DNA of 64,000 nucleotides. Origin: Scytalidium lignicola. Its lineage: Eukaryota > Ascomycota > Leotiomycetes. The translations under genes and the position numbers were made by a program. Below, piece after piece: positions 9,671-22,231 of the stretch (within the stretch, counting starts at the first letter, position 1; each line of letters begins with the position of its first letter). The DNA is taken from NCBI GenBank assembly GCA_002812745.2, contig NCSJ02000079.1, positions 62,001 to 126,000 of the forward strand, given 5' to 3'. The notes under the pieces were generated by a model. That model was not told the DNA's origin. It did not search any database and saw only the letters and a program-made list of their open reading frames with translations.

Positions 9671-12229
9671 ATGCCTGTGAATACAAAGCGTAAAACCAAA
9701 CTCGGGAAGCAAACTAAGAAACAAACACAACTTACCTTTGATCCAGTCCAATCAGGCTCATCCTCTACTAGCTCAGCTCTTCCCGAAGCCAGAGTTCGTT
9801 ATTCAGTTCCAGGTCTGGGAAGGACAAGATCTACGCGAAAACAGTATGCAGATGATGTGGGCCATCCCGACTCTTCTGGAAAGCAATATCCAGTTGTCCC
9901 TGCCAGCTCTCCAAAGCAAATTGATGGAAACCTACCTTTCAAATCACTTCCTACGCCAATAAAATCGTCTCAAGCAGAAAACATCTCCACAATAGCAAAT
10001 GGTCTGTTCTGATCACTGATAATATTTTTATTAATGCTGACTCTTCCAGCAGAAGGGCATGCTTCTTCTTTTTCAGGAGCACTATCTAGACATAGCAGAG
10101 ATATGAAACATCGTTCATCTTCCATGTTTGCTACTGCAGAAGGATCCAAAGAAACAGCTGCCATGAGAGTAGATGGCCACGCTGGTGAGTCTGATAACTC
10201 TTCACCAGAAGAGGATACGATTATACCATCAGGCAGGAGAAGGAATGTTAGACATTCTCTGCAGGATCCACAGCAGAGCATAGCAAGACGGGGTTCTTCT
10301 GTATCTCATCCACGCAGATCTAGTGATAGTTCACAAGACCAAAGTGAGAGTTCCCAGCAACGAACTCCGGCGAAAAGCTTCTCCCCAAATATTTTCAATA
10401 CCCCGCTGAGTGGTTCTAAAATAATAACATCAAAGTCACCATCAAATGCATCAAAACGGTCTAGATATAGGAAGGCCCGCAAATCTTCGACCTCTCCAAC
10501 ATCATGCCACATGTCTGAAGACATTAGTAGTTCAGAAAACAGCGTGAATCTACCCTCCAGGAAATCTACTAGTACTCCTCAACACAGCCGGCCCTCTCGA
10601 TTACCAACAAAGGTGTTGATACTTAGTGAAGATGAAAGTAGTCCAGAAGCTGCACCAAGCACACAGAGACGTCGGAAAAAGACTGTTTTCTTGGATGATA
10701 GTGATAGTGACGGGTTAGCTTCAATTCCGGCATTGCAATCACCATCCGTACAAAGTGGATTGAATGCAAAAGATCCAATTCAGATCAATGATGACTCTGC
10801 CAGAACAGGCTCAATTTCTCCCCCTAAACGACGCAGATCAGTATCGGTGTTGAGTGATGATGAAGATGAGCAACCAATAATTTCACCTCTGAAGAGGCGA
10901 CGAAATCCCATTCAATATTTGCCGGAGATGTCCCCAGCAAAACGGAGTAGGAGGCCTTATTCAGTGATAGATAATGAGGATGATAATGAGGATGATAGTG
11001 ACCTTCCTTCTCCACGAAAAGGAATCAAGTCACTCCAGAAAGCTAAAGGCAAAGGAATAGCCGAAGAAGGAACGCCTGGTCGTCTCACACGTCAAAAGGT
11101 GACAGCTCGAAGACATCGAACGGAAAAAGAGAAGAAGCTGGAATTACTTAGGCGGAGACGTGCTGGTGAAAAGATCGATGAGTTGACAGATTCTGATTCG
11201 TCTGAGGAAGAGAAAGCAGCACTATATGATAGCCAAGAAGGACATGAATACCTCTCTGATTTCCCAGATGAGTCAGAGGATGAAGCAATCGAAAAGATCA
11301 CGGAATTTGAGCGTCGTAAAGCGCCTAGACGAAGGAATGATGAGCACAATGAGGATGACGAGGATGAGGATGATGAATTTGTCGTTGCTGATGAAGAAGA
11401 AATTTTGGGTGTTCCAACAGCTAGCTTACACGACATTCCATTGCAGTTCACGTATGCTGCCCATAAACCTCTAAAGGAACACTTTAGAGATGCCATTGAG
11501 TGGATGATCCATTTAAAAATCAACCCAGCCTTCAATAAGAACGACCCTATCTACACAAATGCTTTCAAGAAGTTGGATGATGAAGTGTCTGGATATGCAA
11601 GGAGCAAGTTCTTGTCCGCAGCTTGGAATGAAGATTTTTCAAGAGCCATCAAGTCCCGCCCACTCATTCAAGTAGCTGAGTTGCCAGCTGCCGATCATCT
11701 TCGTAAATGCTCTGCTTGTAACCGCAGTGGACATCCGTCTACATTTATTATCACGCTTAGTGGGAATCCATACCATAAGGAGACATTGGAGGAAGTCGAG
11801 CAAGAAGAGAGTGAGGACGAAGATGAGAGCCATATGAGTATCAACAGTCTAGGTCAGGATCTTCCTCCAGATGGTAAAGAGTGGTACGTTGGCAGGTACG
11901 TGGTCCACAGCTTTTTCACAAATGTTTCTATATATTCTAACTTATCCCATAGGACCTGCGCAATGAATGCGGAATGGGCCCATCGACTTAGTCATTGGAA
12001 ATATGAACTCAACGAGTGGGTCGTAGACAACTTAAGCGCTGAAGGCTATCTTTCGGGAGATGAGTTGGCTAAGAAAGAGAGGATGAAATCGAGACAGAAG
12101 AGAGATTATGCCAATGCCATTGCAGATCAATGGCAGGATAATGGGGCGATCAAGAGTCTATATACAGACTTTAAGAGGAGCATGGAGGCTGCTCGGGCTA
12201 GTAAGCCTCAGAGGTACAGCCGTGGATGA
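9671..12229 (+). CDS. DUF4211 nuclear protein
   Basis: Exons 9671-10001, 10050-11895 and 11953-12229 encode 817 residues. It begins with very basic residues and the short motif QTQLTF (MPVNTKRKTKLGKQTKKQ...), followed by long Ser-rich, acidic and basic disordered stretches with nuclear-localisation-like clusters such as PPKRRRS and SPAKRSRR. The C-terminal third is the conserved DUF4211 domain: FVVADEEE, LPLQFTYAAH-like text, AIEWMIHLKINPAF, then CSACNRSGHPSTF and GRTCAMNAEWAHRLSHW, giving a potential Cys/His metal site. The last intron (57 nt) is in frame and stop-free, so unspliced sequence also reads open; removing it restores GRTCAMNAEW. The first acceptor is a CAGCAG tandem site, which can add or drop one alanine. 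Family function is unknown; a chromatin-linked role is inferred from composition. Confidence 0.82.
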
Positions 12230-13810
12230 AGGGTAACAGGGCTGTAGGGCTAGCATTCTCATGCACATCTAAAGCTTCAAAATACCCGACAACTTTGATT
12301 GTACCTTGGATCACTTCCACGTGATTTTTTTTTTCTTTTCCTTTCTCTCAATGTTTAAGTTTATTCGGAGGTGTGTATCACGGCGCTTCAGGAGGAGCAA
12401 GATGGGATCAGGACACATGCAGCGAAACTGGAGATTGGAGGATTGTGTATTACTAGAAGCTCTTCTGCCATTAGTCGATGGCTAAGGTTGGCAATCGGTT
12501 GGCGTAATGCGAGCTGGATATTGATGACTGCCAGAATTGCCAGAGCTAGTTTCTCATAAAAGGCATATGATGTTCGGTAGGGATATCAAAGGAATCTTCT
12601 CTTGTTGTTGTGATGTTGATCAACAATAACAATGATGACCCGACAACCCAAATGTAGAACGTTATCATCCGTGCGCTAGCTGTGTCCGAAATTAATACAG
12701 AACATAGTCGTGATAGTCCATCGTGTGCATGAACAGGAGTGAAGAAGTTGCAAGGAACGTGCTTTTGGCGAGGTTAGTACAGAGAGATAATCGGACGACG
12801 TCAGCTGGGAGAAGGAGCGACCAGGGTAACAACGTCACAACATGGGAAACTAGAAATGCCATGACGAAATCGCGTGCAGGGAGCGACAAGCACAACTGGT
12901 GCAGGCGCACGTGAATGGGGATTGCTATTCTCTACGATGCACTATGCGACAGCTAGGGTTTTTATTCTACATTTTGCATTTGACCTAGAATTAATTGTTT
13001 CTTGGGGGCAATGGAGAAGAATGCTAACAATTGCCATATCAACGGAGCTGTCGTACACGGTACTTATTTTTAATGCGATTGTTACAGTACAAGTGCGCAA
13101 GGTACAGTACAAGGGTACGGAAGGAGGAAGGTTTAAGGTTTGGAGTCGGGGGAGTCTCGATCTCGCCCGCGCCACCCGCTTACCTGTTTTCGTATGGTCA
13201 GAGCTCCCAAACGAGCCATTCGCGCCTTTCGATGGTTCCCACGGTTAACCAAACGACCAGAGCCCATTTCGTTCATGGAGCAGCCACATCTGGGCATTCG
13301 GTCAACAGATGAGGTGGCAAGCCTGCTCTCCGAACCTCCAATAGGCCAATTGTGTACGGAGGTACAGTACCTTGATAGGAATTCTGACTGGTGACGTTGA
13401 TGTCTCCTGTCTTGAATCATCAATCGGGTATGACGCCTCGGTTGCCTCTTACACGGTAGTACTACATCCTGTACACGCCGAACAAGGTAAGAACGCTCTG
13501 TCTATTCGTGATGACGAAGTGCAGATCTGGCCATGCAGAACCAAGGCACATGCCTACTCTAAAGTAAAATCAACAAATACCTCTCCTCTCCCTCTTCTTC
13601 CACTCTTCTCCTTCTCTCATACCACAAATCTCATGACATAAACTGCTATACAACTACAAACCGCTCTACTTCCCAAAAATTCGTGATTATTTGTTCATTC
13701 TTGTGAATCAAGTGTGATCCTCGAGCTTATACTACATCCTCGAGATTGATTTCTCTTTTTTCTTTTTTGTTCATCGTGATACCCCCAGTTTACGTTAGTA
13801 ACCTATCAAC
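12230..13810. other. 1.6 kb promoter region of DUF5923 gene
   Basis: No gene supported; several overlapping open frames of 60-125 codons on both strands lack domain character. Three TACAGTAC words sit at 13083, 13103 and 13363. A pyrimidine-rich block at 13575-13620, typical of fungal core promoters and leaders, precedes the start codon at 13811. Confidence 0.55.
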
Positions 13811-16800
13811 ATGGCTTCCTCTAAGCAGGTCAATCGGCCTACCGACATTAAGGCCAAGCAGGACGATGTCAATCGAAAGCTGCAGTTCTATGGGATACTC
13901 TCAGGTATGGCTTTCCAGGTACCTATATTGTCCCTTACAAAGGATAGCGACTAATAGAAATAAACAGCTTTCCAGGCTGGCAAAGTACCATCCGTAAGTA
14001 TTCTATGCGGATGGATCTTGGAATCCTTCTCATCTAACCTGCACAGAATGAACAAATCGACATTGCCCTCAACAGCTTCCTTCAGTCGCGTGCTCTTGCT
14101 AGCCCCTCCACGAAGCTTTCGCCAGAAGGTCAGGGAATAGTCGCAGATTTCCGTGACATCGTCGAGCAAGCTAAGCTCCTACTCCTCACTAAGAATGGGG
14201 GAAATCTTCTCCAGGACTTCATCTGGCAGTGTGAACAATCCGGAGGTGGAAATGCAAATCTCCCAAAGACTCCAATTGAGAAGCAGCAGGCCAAAGAACA
14301 TGGTGGTCAGGCTCTCGATGGTCTTCGTACCCTGGGAACACTCATTATCACCAACGGCCAATTCCGCAAGCTCCGTAAGTTTGCAACCCACTTATCCCTG
14401 CTTGCTGATTCTAACTTGTCTCAAAGTAAACGACGGCGTTATCCTGCTTCGCGATATTGCAGGAGATGCAGCCACTAAAGTTGCTACAAGTGTCAAACCT
14501 TCGGAAGAAGAACTTAGTCAGATTGATCAACCAGCTCCTGAAAATACCTGGCAGGAAGCCCCAAATCTATCAAGAGAAAACATCAAGAATCAAATGGCAC
14601 ACCGATCCAACAAGCAAACTCCAGCTAGCACTCGTGATTCTGGATACCATGGAGACGCAGTTGCTGAGGATCAGCAATACCAAGATCAATCCACAGCTGG
14701 CACCGATGCTACATCTGGCGCGGCCAAAGAGAGGGCTCGTGAGGCTAGAGAACGTACTAGGACTTACCTCTCAAAAAAGATACCCGAAGAGCGACGTGAA
14801 CGAACCATCTGGCGCCTGAAGAGGATGATTATTGAGATTCAAGGCCGCTCTGATTGTAAGGCAAATATGGAATTTCTTACCAACGACCTACTGACAGTAT
14901 TATAGATAACGAAGCAGTCAACTCTCTTCTTTCTCTAGCGGAAAACTATGCTGGGCATGCCACCGCGATTAGCCAACAGTCAGCCCATTCTGCTAAAAAT
15001 ATCTATGAAGATGAAACCGTTAAATCTGCTAAGGTTGACTTGAAGGTTTGTCCCATCCTTTCATTTGATTTATCGTAACCGACCAACACTGACCAATATC
15101 AAGACACTCATAGAGCGGTTCGCTAATAACACCTCAACGGACGATCTCTTTGATGCTATCAACATTATTTACCGGGATGCTGATGCTGATCCCGAGTTGA
15201 AGAATTGGTTCAGAGACATTGATAGTTATATTCGCAAATGCCTTCAAGAGCAAGGATATATTACCGAAGATCGCGCCAATCATGAATGGAATAATTTATA
15301 TGATCGCGGCAATTTCTTCCTTCGTCACCGTTACCGGTCGCATACTGATCGTGTTACTGATGAGCTCAAGTTCTTGGGTGATCAATTCAACACCGATCCC
15401 CAGAATAAGAGATTCGCCGATTCCTTAAACAAACTTTTCCGCAGTCTTGGAAATGATCAGAATGGAAAGCCAACTTTCAAACCTCACCTGCTCAAAGACG
15501 TCACTACGGTTATCCTACCTGCTATCTTTGAGAGCATCTACTATGTTCCAATCCCCAGAATTGAGTATACTGATCCTCAAATGGACTGTGTCATTGAGAA
15601 TCTAGTTGTTGAGGGCGATAACTTGATGCCCAACATCTTTGAGTTTGCAAGTGGTAAGAAGGGATGCTAGCTATTAAATTATGATATGGACATTAACTTA
15701 TACTAGACAACTATTTCCGTTGGGGCCGTAAGAAGCTTGCCAATAAGAATGCTAATTCAGTTACCATGTCTGTTTCGGGTATTCAGATGGATCTGAGAGA
15801 TGTGTCATACTATATTAAGAAGAAGAAAGGATTTCCAAGCCTTACTGATCTCGGAGTCTTGGATATTTTCCTCGGTGGATCGGGATTCAGCTTCAAGATG
15901 AAGATGTCTACCATCGACAAGGGTGACAAGCTGCACTTCTTCAAGGTTGAAAAAGTTGATGTCGATGTCAAGAACTTCAAGATCAAAATCAAGCAATCTA
16001 GACACAAACTCTTATTGGCTCTTGCGAAGCCGATCATGTTGAAGGTCATCCGGCCTGCCCTTCAAAAGGTTTTGGAGAAGCAAATCAAGGAGAATTTCCG
16101 CAAGCTGGATGGCGTATGCTATCAGATAAAGTCTGAAGCGGACAAAGCACAGTATGAGGCTCAGGAAGATCCAGAAAATGCCCCAAATATTTACAAGCGG
16201 TACTGGTCAGCTACTCAAGGCCAGTTTACTCAACGCAGCCAGCAGAAAGCTGAGAAGGCGAAGGAAAAGACTTCAGATACTAAGGTCAATGTTGCCATGA
16301 CTGAGGAAGACTCGATTTTCCCTAATGTTAAACTTCCGGGAGGTATCTCGTCTAAGGCAACTGAGTATAGGGAACTTGCCCGCAAGGGTAACAAGTGGGA
16401 GTCCCCCGTCTTCAAAATCGGTTCTGCATCCCCTACAAGAATTCTCCCTAGTGCTGGAAGAATCACTCGTAAGAAGCACACTGTTACTCAAGCTCATCTC
16501 ACAGAGAGACAAGAGGTTGAAAATAGGGGAGGTACTTCCCACGTCCCTGGTACAGCCGGATATGCCAACGGTCCCACTGGTGTAGCTCCTGGCACAGCTG
16601 GTTATTCCACTGGTGTGGCTCCTGGCACAGCTAGTTATTCCACTGGAGGATACACTACTGGTCATATCCCCGGGACACCAGGTTATGCAGACGATTCTAC
16701 TAATGTCCCTGCTCCCAGCAAAGCTACTGATCCTTTCTATAACCAAGTTGATCAGGCATTTGGCGATGGACCGAAGACACACGTTAGTCAGACAAACGCC

Positions 16801-16854
16801 GGCCACACAATGCTTGGTGCAAACAACCCTGTTATTAATGGAAACACGGTTTGA
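13811..16854 (+). CDS. DUF5923/DUF4449 lipid-transfer-like protein
   Basis: Seven exons: 13811-13904, 13968-13993 (only 26 nt), 14047-14374, 14427-14855, 14906-15045, 15104-15653 and 15707-16854, giving 904 residues. The N-terminal half (QDDVNRKLQFYGILSAFQAGKVPSN...) matches DUF5923. The second half (VTMSVSGIQMDLRDVSYYIKKKKGFPSLTDLGVLDIFLGG) matches DUF4449, a fold related to BPI/LBP lipid-binding proteins. A charged helix RERTRTYLSKKIPEERRERTIWRLKR sits between them. The C-terminus has four copies of a PGTxxY block (VPGTAGYA, APGTAGYS, APGTASYS, IPGTPGYA). No signal peptide is visible. A role in intracellular lipid or membrane traffic is inferred from the BPI-like fold; family function is not established to my knowledge. 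It converges on the PP2C gene. Confidence 0.85.
16540..16695 (+). repeat. PGTAGY peptide repeats
   Basis: Four imperfect copies of (V/A/I)-PGT-(A/P)-(G/S)-Y-(A/S), two of them only 39 bases apart, make a small minisatellite inside the end of the DUF4449 gene. Copy number could vary between strains. Confidence 0.7.
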
Positions 16855-19013
16855 GCGAGGAATTGGGATTTCAAAACAGTGCAAAAATAAGGGTTCATTA
16901 TATTTAGTTTGATGGAAGGCAATTTGCACTTTTCTGATACCACTACTGCTGTCCTGGAGGTGGATGGGAGATACTCCAAATGGTCTTGTTTCTTTTTTGT
17001 AATTGCAAGATATAATGTCTTTGCTTTATTCCTTTTAGTCTTAAAATACGCATGTCTCAATATACTCTCCTTTAAACTTAATTGTTCAGAGAACAGTACA
17101 ATGTAAACCAATAGACACTTATAGCACAAGATATGTAATTATGAAAACACATCTCAGCTAAGAACGCAGTTACTACACCATGGAAATATGAACGACACTA
17201 AGTACTTTACGGCTTCTTCGTTTTACTAGAGTAGAAGGTCCTAAACGCTAAGAGCTTGGCTAAATATATAACCCGAATTGCCTAAGATTAGACGTGCAAC
17301 AAATTCTGTACCAAATTAGTGGTTTCTCGTAAATACACAACTTAGATGACTAGACAACTCTTGCTTGTAAGAACAAGGGTTGGTATTAATTACAGTATCT
17401 CCAAAGTTATTCACCTTGTCGACTGACTTACCAAGAATCTTCCTCCTCTAAAGAAATTGAAGCTATTTTGATCGGGATCTGGAGATATCTCGAACTCTGA
17501 CATGCAACAAAAACTTTAGGTCAATCTCGTGGATGGTCACTTTTAGGGGTTTTGGGAGGTCGCTATTCTCTTTTAAGTTGTAGGTATTTATGCTTGCCGC
17601 TTTGGGAAATCGTTTATGTTTTTCCAATTTCTTTTGGGTCTTAAAAATTCCGTAGTTGCCTAATACTCAGACGAGCAACAAAACTACTGGCGTTGCTCGT
17701 AAAATGTCAAAATCTAGTTCTGGTAATCCGTTGTAAAGTTTATATGCTTTATTTAATTCATTTCAAACAAGCAAGTTTATATGTGCTCTTCATTAAAGTT
17801 CTAGAATCTAGAACTTAGACATGTAACACAATTTGATAAAATGACACTGACGACTATTGTCAGCCTGTCAATTGAGTTAAAGCCCTTAAAGTGTAGTATA
17901 ATAGAGAATGAAAATAGCTTGCTCGTGCATTAAATGTTAGTTGGTGCTGATGATAGATTTCTTCTACATTAACATCCATCGTTGCACTTCTTTTGTTATA
18001 TCATCCCTCCTCCAAGACAGCATTGCTCAGCTTCAAGCGTCTACTCTGATTTAGCAAGAAATCTCTGAAGATGCCATGCCTTAAAGCCTTGAAGGTGCAA
18101 AGGAATTATAGCTTGCCCATTTGTTCTTGTATAATCTCCAGTATGGTCACCCTCGTTAAAAAGTAATCAAAAAGTACTAAAAGGACGGCTGATATAGAAA
18201 CAATAGAAAATTAAGCGGAATGATAGGAATGAAAAGGGGCATAGGAAATACAGAGAATCATGGAAATGAAACGGCTAATAAATATGGTATATTTACTGTA
18301 GAGAATAATTGTAAACAAATCCAGTTCCAAAAGAATAATGGAAGGATTGAATGAGACTCCCCTAAGCCTCCTCCTCGCATGGATCAGACATTAACAAAAC
18401 CACTCACTGATGTCCCTACTTGGAGCAGACAAGATAGCCCATCTAGATAAAGCAAGATTTCATTTAACTTAAAAATACAGGTCATGGCTCTGAAATTTCA
18501 TTCTTTTTTGTTTTTTCGACGAAGCTCTGATATGTAACAATGCTTTAACAAAACACCCATTTTCTTCCTTATCGTACCATAAAAAGCTTTATTCACAAAA
18601 TCCTTCGAGGAGTAGGAATTTACTTATGTATGTNAAAATCAAGGCACAGCTTCTAACTAAGAAAGCGTGTGTACATATTTTTATCCCTCCCCTTCCTTTT
18701 TCNTTTTTTTGCACTTCTAGCCACCCCTATAAGGGTAACGACAGCACTGCTTTCTTGCTAAGTTTCTCTGCTTTTTTTCCTTAGAAAAAGGCCATTCTTC
18801 AGTCCCAATCAACCTCGCTACCGAACATGAAGAGAGAGAGAGAGTAAGAGAAATCATGATGTTTGCAACATGAACACATCATCATAAAAATTTCAAAAGA
18901 GAGCAAAAAAGCAACAATGCACGCAAAACCCCCATTCATCTCAAAAGATAGGGAAATCAAAATCCAAGCAATACACGAAATCGAACACACACACGTAAAA
19001 AGTAGAATCTTTT
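16855..19013. other. 2.2 kb AT-rich convergent intergenic region with repeated motif
   Basis: There is no coding evidence between the convergent DUF5923 and PP2C genes. Five related copies of an AGACATGCAACAAAA-like motif occur at 17285-17840 and 18522-18545. Two unresolved bases (18634, 18703) lie next to homopolymers. Confidence 0.6.
17285..17840 (+). repeat. Cluster of four GACATGCAACAAA-like motifs
   Basis: Cores at 17296, 17504, 17675 and 17823 (GCAAC or GTAAC) share the flanks C/T-AGAC-x-x, and three are followed by a CTCGT within 35 bases. Units 1 and 3 also share the preceding TTGCCTAA. Spacing falls from about 208 to 148 bases. The third copy forms a perfect ACGAGCAAC...GTTGCTCGT inverted repeat at 17671-17700. 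Confidence 0.55.
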
Positions 19014-20961
19014 CTATTTCTTGGCGCCTTCAGGTAACTGCAGCTTGTCCCGTATATCCGGAGAAAGGGCCATAGCCCCGTCAAGATTTACCTCCGGTTC
19101 TCCCGGTTCCCCCTCAACCAACCCTGGCTCTTCCTCGACCACTTTCTCCAAGCTGACGGCTTCCTCGCTGTCAATAATAGCTTCTGAATCGTGGCCCTTT
19201 CCACTATTGCTTCCCGAAACGCCGATGGCAGGCACCCCTTCCTCCTCCGCTTTTCGCTTGGCGTCTCCAATGATCTTCTCCGTCTCGCTAATTTTTCCTG
19301 GATGGCTGGCGGGGTCTCCTTCAACGCCGATTGCAGCGGTGGAATCGTTGACCGTGGAAAGATGTGCCGATTTGTTGAGACGGACAATCATGCAGGAGAG
19401 GTTGTCCGTGCTGAAGCGGGCAAGAGCATGGTCGACGAGATGTTTTGCTGCCACGACTGGATCTTGAATGTTACGGACTAGATCTACTGCTTCTTGGTCC
19501 GAGCAAACATCCCAGAGCTGTTGGAGTCAGTAAAATTAAAGCAATTTAATAATGAATATTATAGAGTGAACTTACACCATCGCATGCCAGTATGATGAAC
19601 TCGTCCATATCCGGTTGGATGACGGTTTCCGTGGTGTAGGGGTGCCCAGTTACTATATCTTTCATATATGTATCGCCCAGAGCTCGAGTTACAGCTAACA
19701 CACCATTGACACGGTTGTTAAGTATGAGCCCTCCAGCATTAGCAATACGCTTGCCCTCATTTTCGTCGCTTCCTTTATGATCGTAGGATAACCTCAAACC
19801 CTTCCCATTTCGACATAACACAATCCGAGCATCTCCTACATTTGCCGTATATAATACACGTTGACGCGAAGACTGTGTTTTTAACCTTGCGTGCGTAGCT
19901 TCGGTGGAGTTTAGTTGCGAGGAGATTTTGCTCTTCTCTGATGCAGTTTCGTCTGGTTTGCCCTCGTTCTTTGCAGCTTCTTCTGCGGCCTTCATGGCTG
20001 CTACGGTTGCAGGAGCTATAGCCGTTGAACCAGTCACCGATGAGGCGCTTGGTATCCTGTCCTCCCAGCGAAGGACCGCAGTGACAGCAGTACATCCACT
20101 GTTCTTAAGGGGAAGCCTCTCAAGTTGCGCATCGACACTCATAAACGTTTGATCTAACAATTCTGGAATTGGAGTATTGGGGTTCTTGCGTATCATGTCT
20201 TCTAAGATGAGGTGAAGTTTCTTTCCACACCAATCTGCTGCGAAGGTCCCTGCATGGCCATCAAAGATTGCAAAGTAGCCGTTATCTGTTTCCATCATAT
20301 CGTTCGTGGCCGGTTGAAGGCTGGATGAGGAGTCGGTTTTACCACCAAAATCATCGCTAGATTTTTGAGATGTCGAGTCACCTAGAGAAGGAGCTGGTGT
20401 ATGGAGGAAGTTGTAGAGAAAGGCATGCGTATCCTCCATAGTCCTACGGCACTTCTTATTCTTGTCCTCCCAAACACCAACCCGGAACGTCGACCTGGGG
20501 CCTGGATGCGACTCGCCAGCCGAGTTATTGTGTTGACCTTGGGGAACGCTTAACGCAGGATCCTGTTTCCCAAGCTTCTGCAAAGGCGTCTGGTTAATCG
20601 AATCGCTGCGCATGAAGTTACTCGAGTTCGGGTTGGGGCTGAAGTGTAATGAATTTTTGGCGCTCGCAAGAAATGAGCTGGCCTTGCTGCTAACACCACT
20701 ACTACTCCTCCTTTTCTTGTCTGCTTTGCCTCCGTTATCCCCGCCAGACCGACCTGGCGGACTGCCATTTCCACTTCGTTTCTCTCCGCTTGCCGTGTCT
20801 TCGACTTTTGTGGCCTCACTAGATATCGATGCCTTTGCCCCGGGGGATCCTGACCTGCCTGAACCAGGGTCCGGAATAGCCTCTTTCGGGGGCGAATTGC
20901 CGAACATCCTGTTCAGCAGGCCTCCTTGGGAGGAAAAACTCCTCCTCTTGTTACCTGCCAC
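19014..20961 (-). CDS. PP2C-type protein phosphatase, Ptc1-like
   Basis: Metal-dependent Ser/Thr phosphatase. In yeast, Ptc1-type enzymes switch off stress MAP kinases. Two exons, 20961-19576 and 19517-19014, make 629 residues. A disordered Ser/Pro-rich head of about 170 residues precedes the PP2C core: [36 protein letters not shown] (metal Asp and Gly), [61 protein letters not shown] and [12 protein letters not shown] (last metal Asp). A Ser/Thr-rich insert of about 60 residues lies between RWEDRI and [13 protein letters not shown]. The intron interrupts CDG/LWD. About 110 acidic residues follow the core. The promoter side faces the HET gene. The Ptc1 assignment among PP2Cs is likely but not tested. 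Confidence 0.9.
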
Positions 20962-22231
20962 TTTGCTGACTTGATGCTGAATGCCTCGGCGGAGGAAGGA
21001 GAGTTTTGAGACGGGTAAGGCTGGAAGAGACGGGACGGACGGAAGGGCTGAGATTGAAGCTAGAACGTCAGTGTTCGTCGCAGCGTTTTAGAGAGAGAGA
21101 ATCCACTCTTGGTGATTCGAGGAGGGTAGATTCTTCTAGTAATTGTGATGTTGATGTATGTGGCACGTTGCTCGTCTCCAGCAGGATTGCCTAAACGGTG
21201 TCATTAGCTCTGGGCCCTTTGCCGCACGATGACGAGGTGGGGGGGTACTATTATTGTAACCGTCCAAGCACGTACCACGTAGGATCCAGGTGTAATTGGG
21301 ATATCAACAGTGTTTCAAAATGTATGATGAGCTCGGCCGAGAATCGAAATGTCTCGTGCTTTTCAATGGAAGCCCTAGGCGTGTTCTCGGTGTTCTGGCC
21401 TTCGTTCGCCCGACGTCTTATTTTTGCGGGACCCTTTGTCGAAAGTCGCGTGTGGTAAGTAGGTCTATCCGGCTCTGTGCAACAAAACGTCTTTCTTGGG
21501 GGGAGGCGTCTGGTATTCCAGAGAAATCTTAGGTAGGACTCTTGTAGAATGTATTGGGGTCGAAGGTTCGCGATTGGTAATATGGCGGATGAGCGCGGCA
21601 GGCGCAGCGTCAACGAGGAGCAGCAGCAGCAGTTGTATGTACAGTAATTAATTAATGAGCTCCGGGGGTACGGATCGGCAGGCTACAGTTGGGGGAGTAG
21701 CTGGTCGACACAGAACTCCAGAGCCAAAGCTGCAAAGAAGACACCAGAAGCTGCAAGTGAGGATATTCACTAGAACCCCAATTTCCTAATTCGTATGACT
21801 TTGTGGGTTGGGAGGGAAGAGGGAGGGCCAAGAATTAATTATTATGCCTATTAAACCGGCGTCCTTGTCACCATCATTGCTTACTGCACAGGACAGTAAC
21901 GTAATGTACTGTACCATCGATCGCTGAGGCTGTGCTGCGTAGACGCGCATCGCACTTCGCACCTACGTATCTCCGGTCTTGGTAGAGGGGTTGCGGTCTG
22001 TGGGTGTGGAGAAGTTCCGCCGACTCCGAGACAAGTCACGAGTTGCCTTGCCTTGCGATTCTATAATCTTTACCAATTATTAGCGAAACCCAGTTACTCA
22101 AAGCCAACCCTGCATTATCACAATCTGAATATGGGTTTTATCGATAGAGCATTTATCAAATCAGGCTGATATAACTAAATAGTGTATCCCAGCCCATCTT
22201 CTTCTCCTCACGAGCATTTGTCTAATTCGTT
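20962..22231. other. Divergent promoter region, PP2C / HET gene
   Basis: 1.27 kb with no supported gene; overlapping frames at 21198-21613 on both strands look like chance. Words TACAGTA (21640) and TACTGTAC (21907) occur, and AT-rich sequence precedes the HET start codon. Confidence 0.55.
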
